DNA of 64,000 nucleotides from Cytomitobacter sp965233535. Its GTDB lineage: Bacteria > Pseudomonadota > Alphaproteobacteria > CAJXXZ01 > 1604HC. A program made the translations under genes and the position numbers. Shown piece after piece: positions 8,988 to 15,967 of this stretch. Below the pieces are notes generated by a model, which worked only from the letters and a program-made list of their open reading frames with translations, ran no database searches and had not been told where the DNA came from. Position 1 is the stretch's first letter; the number at the start of each line of letters is the position of its first letter. Where the stretch lies: contig OZ247489.1 in assembly GCA_965233535.1 (NCBI GenBank), positions 434,001-498,000 of the forward strand, given 5' to 3'.

Positions 8988-10601
8988 ATGAACATGAAAT
9001 TATTATTAAGTTTTCTTACTATTTCTTTAATGAACGCAGGAAATGAAGATCACATGACTCCTGATAGACCAACTTCAACTGCTAAAAGATTGTTTAGTGA
9101 TATTGACTCTAGTACTGAAACACCAAATGCTAAACGATCGCGTGGTTATTATAAAGAAACAATGCTTCCACCACCAAGCACTCCTACTGATCAACAGACC
9201 GTTCCTGTAGATCCAACTCCTGGAATGACAGTATCGCAAGAGCAAGCTGATTTGTTTACACATCAAAAAAGCAAAGATGCCTTAATGGAAAGTGATTTTG
9301 CAAATATTATTGGTGAAGATAATATGGAGGTATTGCTTGCAAAATTAGGGGATACAGATATAGAACAAACAAAAGCTTGGAACATGCTTAGTGATATGTC
9401 TGTTGAATTTGATAATTCAACTAAGCGTAATTATATTAACATAATCAAAAAATATTTAGCTGATTTATATGGAAAGTCTATAGATATCGATGAACGTAAT
9501 AATATAAACACATTAGTAGGGCAAATATCTTTATTACAAATTTCAGCACAAGGTGTTCCATCAGAAAGGTTAGCAAAACACGTTGTAAATTATTGCAATG
9601 AAATGCAATATGAACTTGAAGATATAAGGGATCAAAAAATGAAAACACAAGATGTAAAACTTGAAAATAAAAAAGAGGGAAGGCAATTAGGGTATGTAGT
9701 AAAAGTAAATACTGATACAGGTAAATTATTAACCTATTATGCTAAAACACACTCTGAAGGAACGTTTCAAGATGTACCAAGTGAAGCACGATCTGCTCAG
9801 CCAGTAAATTATATAGAGCTATTAACATATAAACTTTTAGAGAAATTAGGTATTGGCCCACAAAGTCACTTTTTTGGTCGAGATGAGAGAAACTTTTATA
9901 TAATGACTTTAGACCTTGCTATTAATCCAAAAACCATGGAATCACTTGGTAAATTCTTAACATTTGGCAAAATAAATAAAAGTGAAGAAAAAGAAAATTA
10001 TTTAGGCAAGCTAAGCGAATACAAATATAAAGCAAAGCAAAATAAGAGCGATCCTGATTATGTTAAATTAATTAATGAAATTGAAAATGATGAGAAGTCA
10101 AAGAAATTTTGTTATGAAATTACAAAAATGAACCTTTTAGTTCGTATAATATATATGACAGATTTACATGATAACTCAGGTAATTTTGGATTTATTATTG
10201 ATGATCAAGGCGGTCTAAAAGAATTAAAAATAGTTGATATGCATGCTTGGCTTGGAGATCACCCAACATCTGTTAAATCTTTCATGACAGGTAATGGAAT
10301 ATTCGTAGCTGCAACATCAACACCATCAGTAATTTACGCTTTTAAAGCTAGAGACACTAAGTTGCGTTTACAAGATGCTCAAAACATTATGTATAATGAG
10401 TTGAATAATTTTGAAAGCGCATTAAAGCAAGCATATGATGAAACAGTACCAATGATTAGTAAGCATTATGAAGATGATGCAGACAAAGCAGAAATAGAGA
10501 TAGAAGCATTAGAAGAGAGATGTAAAGGAATTTTAGAGAATTACGATACTTTGCAAAAAGAAATCCCAATTGCATTAACTAAACTATCTACTAGCTCTTA
10601 A
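8988..10601 (+). CDS. Exported kinase-like family protein, copy D (mosaic of A and E)
   Basis: A 537-residue paralogue. The signal and TPDRPTSTAKRLFSD stretch are followed by a private segment with a basic cluster (AKRSRGYYKE). The middle region, from AWNMLSDMSVEFDN to the SIDIDERNNINTLVGQ stretch, is identical to copy E. From about residue 180 to 445 it is nearly identical to copy A. A short private segment (DTKLRLQDAQNIMYNEL) follows, and then the sequence returns to identity with copy A through the stop and beyond. All kinase-like positions are kept (YYAK, NYIE, TDLHDNSGNFGF, IVDMH). The patchwork is best explained by gene conversion among the paralogues. It starts 137 bases after accC on the same strand but has its own promoter. 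Confidence 0.8.
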   Translation: MNMKLLLSFLTISLMNAGNEDHMTPDRPTSTAKRLFSDIDSSTETPNAKRSRGYYKETMLPPPSTPTDQQTVPVDPTPGMTVSQEQADLFTHQKSKDALMESDFANIIGEDNMEVLLAKLGDTDIEQTKAWNMLSDMSVEFDNSTKRNYINIIKKYLADLYGKSIDIDERNNINTLVGQISLLQISAQGVPSERLAKHVVNYCNEMQYELEDIRDQKMKTQDVKLENKKEGRQLGYVVKVNTDTGKLLTYYAKTHSEGTFQDVPSEARSAQPVNYIELLTYKLLEKLGIGPQSHFFGRDERNFYIMTLDLAINPKTMESLGKFLTFGKINKSEEKENYLGKLSEYKYKAKQNKSDPDYVKLINEIENDEKSKKFCYEITKMNLLVRIIYMTDLHDNSGNFGFIIDDQGGLKELKIVDMHAWLGDHPTSVKSFMTGNGIFVAATSTPSVIYAFKARDTKLRLQDAQNIMYNELNNFESALKQAYDETVPMISKHYEDDADKAEIEIEALEERCKGILENYDTLQKEIPIALTKLSTSS

Positions 10602-10915
10602 AAAGTAGCTTAGTGAAGAGCAATAAAGTTATAACTATTTACGCTTAATTATATTCGACTCTCTCACATTAAATTCAAACACTTCAATTTAGTTGATATT
10701 AAGTGATGTTATTTTAAGATATTTTAATGGCAATACACTTATGTTTAAAAGCTGAATATCATATAGAAATATGCATAAATAATATACATGTTAAAAATTC
10801 ATAGATTCAATACCAACGCAAATAAATCAATTTTGATATTACAATGCATCATTTAATCTGTAAAGTGAGTTTTCAAGAGAACATGAAATTATATTAAGCT
10901 GGAGATTTATTTAGT
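10480..10915. repeat. Long direct repeat, copy 2 (partner 2804-3239)
   Basis: Second copy of the 436-base repeat: the 3' end of copy D, the 292-base convergent spacer and the last codons of copy E. The accC 3'-end relic lies at 10608-10632. Homologous recombination between the two repeat copies could delete or duplicate accBC and the two tRNAs, so both copies may be constrained. Confidence 0.9.
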
Positions 10916-12513
10916 TCAGTTAATGCAATTGGGATTCCATCTTTCAAAGCATTATAGTTTCTTAAAATTCCATTACATCTCTCTTCTAATGCTTCTTCTT
11001 TTTCTGTATCTGCATGATGTTGATTAATAATTGGTAGAATTTCATTATATGCTTTTTCTAACATATTTGAAAAACCTTTCAATTCATTATTCATAATTTT
11101 GTTGGCATCTTTTAAACGCAACTGAGTATCTCTAGTTTTAAAAGCATAAGTTAGTGAACTTGCTGAACCTGCAGCTACGAATGTTGAATTTCCTTCGATG
11201 AAATCCTCAGTATCTGTTTTCTGGTGCGTAAGCCAAACATGCATATCAACTATTTTTAATTCTTTTAGACCGCCTTGATCATCAATAATAAATCCAAAAT
11301 TACCTGAATTGTCATATAAATCTATTATATGTATTATACGAATAAGAAGGTTCATTTTTGTAATTTCATAACAAAATTTCTTTGATTTTTCATCATTTTC
11401 AATTTCATTAATTAATTTCACATAATCAGGATCGTTCTTATCTTGCGCTCGGTTATATTTATACTCACTCAGCTTGCCTAAATAATTTTCTTTTTCTTCA
11501 CTTTTATTTATTTTGCCAAATGTTAAAAATTCACCAAGTGATTCCATGGTTTTTGGATTAATAGCAAGGTCTAAAGTCATTATATAAAAGTTTCTCTCAT
11601 CTCTACCAAAAAAGTGACTTTGTGGGCCAACACCTAATTTCTCTAAAAGTTTATATGTTAATAGCTCTATATAATTTACTGGCTGAGCAGATCGTGCTTC
11701 ACTTGGTGCATCTTGAAACGTTCCTTCAGAGTGTGTTTTAGCATAATAGGTTAATAATTTACCTGTATCAGTATTTACTTTTACTACATACCCTAATTGC
11801 CTTCCCTCTTTTTTATTTTCAAATTTTACATCTTGTGTTTTCATTTTTTGAGCTCTTATACCTTGAAGTTCATATTTCATTTCTTTACAGTAATTTACAA
11901 CGTGTTTTGCTAACCTTTCTGATGGAACACCTTGTGCTGAAATTTGTAATAAAGATATTTGCCCTACTAATGTGTTTATATTATTACGTTCATCGATATC
12001 TATAGACTTTCCATATAAATCAGCTAAATATTTTTTGATTATGTTAATATAGTTACGCTTAGTTGAATTATCAAATTCAACAGACATATCACTAAGCATG
12101 TTCCAAGCTGTTATTTGTGCTGTTTCTGTATCCCCTAACTTTGCAAGCAATACATTCATGTTCTTTTCACCTATAGTACTCAAAAACATAGCTTTATTTT
12201 GAAATAAATTAGCTTGAAGTTGTGATACATCTTGTCCAGGAGTTGGGTCAAAAGCAATAGTAGGTTGATTAATAGGAGTCAAATGATTTGATGAAGCTAT
12301 TCCTTGATTTGGAGTGCGAAGTGGTGAAGCTGCTATTGTTGGAGGTGCTGCTGGTGGAGTATGCATCATTAATAAAGAAGCAGCAAAAGCACCTTTACCA
12401 TCACTAAACAATTCTCTAGCAGTTGAAGTTGATCTATCAGGAGTCATGTGATCATCATTTCCTGCGTTCATTAAAGAAATAGTAAGAAAACTTAATAATA
12501 ATTTCATGTTCAT
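10894..12513 (-). CDS. Exported kinase-like family protein, copy E
   Basis: A 539-residue paralogue. The N-terminus (MNMKLLLSFLTISLMNAG to ARELFSD) and promoter match copy C, the middle matches copy D, and the rest resembles copies A and D. A private Ala/Pro-rich insert (HTPPAAPPTIAASP) lies near residue 55. YYAKTHSEG, NYIELLTYKLL and LKIVDMH are intact, but the catalytic-loop motif reads IDLYDNSGNFGF: Tyr replaces His and Ile replaces the preceding Thr. This copy may have altered or lost activity. It begins 68 bases after the nusB stop on the same strand and is convergent with copy D. A basic, polar C-terminus (LTELNKSPA) is shared in form with copy B. Confidence 0.78.
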   Translation of the reverse strand: MNMKLLLSFLTISLMNAGNDDHMTPDRSTSTARELFSDGKGAFAASLLMMHTPPAAPPTIAASPLRTPNQGIASSNHLTPINQPTIAFDPTPGQDVSQLQANLFQNKAMFLSTIGEKNMNVLLAKLGDTETAQITAWNMLSDMSVEFDNSTKRNYINIIKKYLADLYGKSIDIDERNNINTLVGQISLLQISAQGVPSERLAKHVVNYCKEMKYELQGIRAQKMKTQDVKFENKKEGRQLGYVVKVNTDTGKLLTYYAKTHSEGTFQDAPSEARSAQPVNYIELLTYKLLEKLGVGPQSHFFGRDERNFYIMTLDLAINPKTMESLGEFLTFGKINKSEEKENYLGKLSEYKYNRAQDKNDPDYVKLINEIENDEKSKKFCYEITKMNLLIRIIHIIDLYDNSGNFGFIIDDQGGLKELKIVDMHVWLTHQKTDTEDFIEGNSTFVAAGSASSLTYAFKTRDTQLRLKDANKIMNNELKGFSNMLEKAYNEILPIINQHHADTEKEEALEERCNGILRNYNALKDGIPIALTELNKSPA

Positions 12514-12519
12514 ATATGT

Positions 12520-12547
12520 ATTGTAGTATAAAAATGCTCAAAATCAA
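12520..12547 (-). promoter_or_regulatory. Promoter of kinase-like gene E
   Basis: Minus-strand TTGATT (12547-12542), a 16-base spacer, TACAAT (12525-12520) and 6 bases to the ATG. The homology with the promoter blocks of copies A and D continues upstream into the last two codons and stop of nusB (12582-12590). Confidence 0.7.
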
Positions 12548-12581
12548 ATTAAAGCGTTATGAAGTACTTAACTGAACTTTT

Positions 12582-14219
12582 TTAGTAAAGAGTATCAAGG
12601 TCTTCATTATTTGATGTCTCTGAATCGATTTCTGACATTTGATCTAAATCATCATTCAATTCCTCAGAGCTAATTTTTGATATTTGATCTACATTTTCAT
12701 TTATAAATTCTTTAGTTTCATTTTTACGTAATTGCTTCTCTTTTTTAGATGATTGAGAGATTGATCTAGAAGCTCTTAATTCATCTTGTTCTTTATAATA
12801 CTCCTCTTCTTCCTTATCTAATTTTGCATAATATTCATCTTCTTCTTTGTCCAATTGTGCATAATATTCTTCTTTATCTTTATCTAGTTTCTCATAATAT
12901 TCTTTTTGCTTTTGATAAAACCTTTCATCTTGCTTTTCTTGTCTTTCATCTGATTTTTTATCATATTCTTCTTGCTCTTGATCTTGTTCATCATATAATT
13001 CATCTTGTTCTTTATCTAATTCATCTTGTTCTTTATCATGCTCTTCTAGCTGTAATTTTTCTTCTTCAGATAACTCAGACTCATCTTTTTGTAGCTGCTT
13101 TTTAATAGCTATTTCTTCTTGTTTAATATCTAATTCTTCTTGTTTTTGATCATGCTCATCTTGCTTTAGATCTAATGCATCTTGTTTTTCATCTAATACT
13201 TTATCTAACTCATCTATTTCTTTATCATGTTCATCTTGCTCTTTATCTAATGCATTTTGCTCTTCATTTAATTCTTTTTGTGCTTTATCAGATTCTTCTT
13301 CTACAGATAATTCAGACTCATTTTCCTGTGGTAAATCTTTTTGACTATATAGTTCACCTTGTTTTTTATCTAATTCATCTTGTTTTTTATCATACTCATC
13401 TTGATATTCATCTGACTTTTTATCACGCTCATCAAATTCCTTGTCTAATTCATCTTGTTCTGTGGTTAATTCATCTTGCGCTTCATCTAATGTTTCTTGC
13501 TCTTCATTATATTCTTCTTCTTTTTCTTGATCTTCTTCAGATAATTCTTTTGCATATAATAAACTTATTTTTTCATCTAATGCATCTTGTCTTTTATCTA
13601 ACTCTCTTTGTTTGTAAGCATACTCTCTTTGCTTTTTTGTGTGCTCTTTAAATTCTTCTTGTTCTTGATCACATTCTTCTTGTTCGATTCTTATTTCTTC
13701 TTGTTCTTTTTCGTATGCTTCTTTTTCTACTCTCAGCTCTTCTTTAATTCTTGCATCTTCTTCTTGCTTTAATTTGTTTGCTATAATAATTTCAGATTTT
13801 TTCTGATCATCATATAATTTGAAGTCAATTAATTTATCAAACATTTGATCTAAGTTAGCATGTATAAATTTTGCAGATTCATCTTCTCCAAATATTTTTG
13901 CTATACCAATATAGTCTTGAGTAATTTGCTTTGCATTATCTTTCTCTTTTAAGTCATATAAAGCAGCGATAAACACAGCCTTCACCAATACGTTTAGATT
14001 ATTCCATTTCCATTTTCCTATTAAATGTACTTCGGCAATCTTTTCTAGACCATTTATATCCCTAATGATATATGTGAAATCTTGAAAAAATTCTTCTATA
14101 TTTCCAGTATTATCTACTCTATTTTGAAATTCTGATATAACTAATGCTGAATCCTTTAAGAGTAAGAATTGATATAAAGCCTGTACTTTCCAAAATCTTG
14201 TTTGTTGACGTTTTAACAC
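12582..14219 (-). CDS. nusB: NusB antitermination factor with a ~400-residue acidic heptad-repeat tail
   Basis: Residues 1-135 match NusB, the all-helical factor that binds boxA RNA with S10 in rRNA antitermination. Recognisable parts are the N-terminal RFWKVQALYQFLL helix, KWKWNNLNVLVKAVFIAALYDL and the C-terminal AKIFGEDESAKFIHANLDQMFDKLI. NusB normally ends near here (~140-160 aa). This one runs to 545 aa. Residues ~150-480 are almost pure Glu/Asp/Lys/Gln in a 7-residue pattern of the KQDELDK type, broken at intervals by ELSEEE-like segments, followed by a Ser/Asn/Asp-rich end. The frame is open throughout. The start is GTG at 14219, overlapping the fabG stop by 7 bases. The tail should form long charged helices or coiled coil; its role is unknown. 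Confidence 0.85.
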   Translation of the reverse strand: MLKRQQTRFWKVQALYQFLLLKDSALVISEFQNRVDNTGNIEEFFQDFTYIIRDINGLEKIAEVHLIGKWKWNNLNVLVKAVFIAALYDLKEKDNAKQITQDYIGIAKIFGEDESAKFIHANLDQMFDKLIDFKLYDDQKKSEIIIANKLKQEEDARIKEELRVEKEAYEKEQEEIRIEQEECDQEQEEFKEHTKKQREYAYKQRELDKRQDALDEKISLLYAKELSEEDQEKEEEYNEEQETLDEAQDELTTEQDELDKEFDERDKKSDEYQDEYDKKQDELDKKQGELYSQKDLPQENESELSVEEESDKAQKELNEEQNALDKEQDEHDKEIDELDKVLDEKQDALDLKQDEHDQKQEELDIKQEEIAIKKQLQKDESELSEEEKLQLEEHDKEQDELDKEQDELYDEQDQEQEEYDKKSDERQEKQDERFYQKQKEYYEKLDKDKEEYYAQLDKEEDEYYAKLDKEEEEYYKEQDELRASRSISQSSKKEKQLRKNETKEFINENVDQISKISSEELNDDLDQMSEIDSETSNNEDLDTLY

Positions 14220-14953
14220 ATCAACATTCCACCATTAATATGAGCTGTTGTTCCTGTTGTATAAGCAGCTTCTTCACTAGCTAAATATAGTGCTGAAGCA
14301 GCAACTTCTCTTGCTGTCCCTGCTCTGCTCATAGGAACATTGCTTAATATTTCAGGGTGCTTTTCTAACAAATCATCTGTCATTGGAGTTTGAATAAAAC
14401 CTGGAGCAATTGCATTTACTGTAATATTTCTTGATGCAACTTCTTTTGCTAATGTTTTTGTCATACCTAACAATGCAGCTTTGCTAGTAGAATATGCAAC
14501 TTGCCCTGCGTTACCCATACAACCAACAATAGAAGATAATGTTATTACTCTACCATAACGCTTAGAAATCATACCTCTAAGAGCTAATTGAGAAAGCTTA
14601 AAAACTGAGTTCAAATTGATTTGCATATTAAAATCCCAATCTGCATCAGTTACTCTCATAAATAGTTTGTCTTTTGTTATTCCTGCAGAGTTAACCAAAA
14701 TATCAACTTGACCCAACACTTCAACTGCAGTTTTATATAATGTTTCAACTGCTTTATTATCTGACAAATCAGCTGTGCAGTAACCAATACAATTATCACC
14801 TAATTCATTTTTCAATGATTCAAGCTTTGTATTTTCCATGCCTGTAATAAAGACTTTTGCACCTTGACCAACAAACACTTTTGCTATTTCTGAACCAATT
14901 CCTCCAGTAGCTCCTGTGATCAACGCAGTTTTTCCTGTTAAATTAAACATCAC
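14213..14953 (-). CDS. fabG: 3-oxoacyl-[acyl-carrier-protein] reductase
   Basis: FabG (246 aa) is a short-chain dehydrogenase that reduces 3-oxoacyl-ACP with NADPH in each round of fatty-acid elongation. The Rossmann motif TGATGGIG, NSAG at the NNAG position, catalytic Ser in TLSSIVG and YSTSK carrying the Tyr and Lys are all present. Length is typical, and the C-terminal TGTTAHINGGMLMC fits the family. It overlaps fabD upstream by four bases (ATGA) and nusB downstream by seven, so the three genes form one operon. Confidence 0.97.
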   Translation of the reverse strand: MMFNLTGKTALITGATGGIGSEIAKVFVGQGAKVFITGMENTKLESLKNELGDNCIGYCTADLSDNKAVETLYKTAVEVLGQVDILVNSAGITKDKLFMRVTDADWDFNMQINLNSVFKLSQLALRGMISKRYGRVITLSSIVGCMGNAGQVAYSTSKAALLGMTKTLAKEVASRNITVNAIAPGFIQTPMTDDLLEKHPEILSNVPMSRAGTAREVAASALYLASEEAAYTTGTTAHINGGMLMC

Positions 14954-15849
14954 TCAACCCCTTTTTTTAATTCTAATATAGCATCTATATGATTTATAGT
15001 CACCGACTTCATGCCAGATTTTTCAGCTAATTTAGATAAAACATTTCCAACACCTAATTCAAACAACATATTAGTGTCATTTTCTTTCATATAACTCATA
15101 GTGTTTGTCCATTTTACACTGCTGACTACATGATCAATAAGGTTCGCTTTAATAACATTAGCATCAGTTGAAGCAACTCCAGTTTTATTAGAAATTAAAG
15201 GTATTGTTGCATTTTGGAAATCCACACTAATAATTTCAGCTGCAAGTTTTTCCTGACAAGATGCAACTAATGAGGAGTGAAAACCTCCACTCACTTTCAA
15301 TTGTATACATCTTTTTATACCGAACTCTTTATAAGATTTATTGATTGCCTCTACAGCATTTTCATCACAGCTAATAACAATTTGTGCTTCATGATTATAG
15401 TTTGCAACTTCACAAATCAAACCAGTTTCTTCTCTAATATGAGCAGTGAATTTCTCTACATCATCAAAAGCTCCAATGCAAGCAAACATTGTTCCACTAC
15501 ATTGAGCCATTAATTCTGAACGAATTTTGACTAATTTTAATGCATCTTCAAAATTTATACACCCAGCAGCGTAACATGCAGCATATTCTCCAATAGAATG
15601 TCCAGCAATATATTCCGGCTTCAAAGTATCTTTCAATGCATCCCAAATTGCAACAGACACAACAAATAATGCTGGTTGAGAGTATATAGTATTACTTAAC
15701 TCTTCATTTGTCTTATTTAATATTGATTTAAAATTTGGATACACGCTTTCAGCTTTATCAAAAATCTCACCACTGATTTCAAATAAATCTGTACCCATTC
15801 CTTGTTTTTGTGCTCCTTGACCAGGAAACACTACTGCATATTTTTCCAC
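14950..15849 (-). CDS. fabD: Malonyl-CoA:ACP transacylase
   Basis: FabD (299 aa) loads malonate onto acyl carrier protein for fatty-acid synthesis. The oxyanion motif FPGQGAQKQGMG and nucleophile motif GHSIGEYAA (catalytic Ser) are clear, with the partner His in the GGFHSSL region. It is the first gene of the fabD-fabG-nusB operon. The start is GTG at 15849. A TATAAT hexamer lies exactly 6 bases before it and there is no Shine-Dalgarno sequence, so a leaderless message is expected. Confidence 0.95.
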   Translation of the reverse strand: MEKYAVVFPGQGAQKQGMGTDLFEISGEIFDKAESVYPNFKSILNKTNEELSNTIYSQPALFVVSVAIWDALKDTLKPEYIAGHSIGEYAACYAAGCINFEDALKLVKIRSELMAQCSGTMFACIGAFDDVEKFTAHIREETGLICEVANYNHEAQIVISCDENAVEAINKSYKEFGIKRCIQLKVSGGFHSSLVASCQEKLAAEIISVDFQNATIPLISNKTGVASTDANVIKANLIDHVVSSVKWTNTMSYMKENDTNMLFELGVGNVLSKLAEKSGMKSVTINHIDAILELKKGVE

Positions 15850-15855
15850 AAAAGA

Positions 15856-15861
15856 ATTATA
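15856..15861 (-). promoter_or_regulatory. -10 element of the fabD operon
   Basis: Minus-strand TATAAT at 15861-15856, followed by 6 bases (TCTTTT) and the GTG start of fabD. A convincing -35 is not visible. The bases GGTA precede the hexamer, which may give a partial extended -10. Confidence 0.6.
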
Positions 15862-15967
15862 TACCGATGCCTCTCAGTTATCTACAGTTTTTCTTTGATT
15901 TTTCCTATCGCTAAATATTTATGCAATATTTTAGGGTTTATTAACTTTAATGTAATGTAATTTTCAC

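Noticed and set aside
1339..12513. The five paralogues as HipA toxins or transposases
   Set aside because: Signal peptides argue against a cytoplasmic HipA toxin, no HipB partner is seen, and there is no transposase motif or terminal inverted repeat.
12824..13651. Plus-strand open frames (93 and 158 codons) rich in Leu, His and Ile
   Set aside because: They are the complement of the Glu/Asp/Gln repeats of the nusB tail and have no ribosome site or family resemblance.
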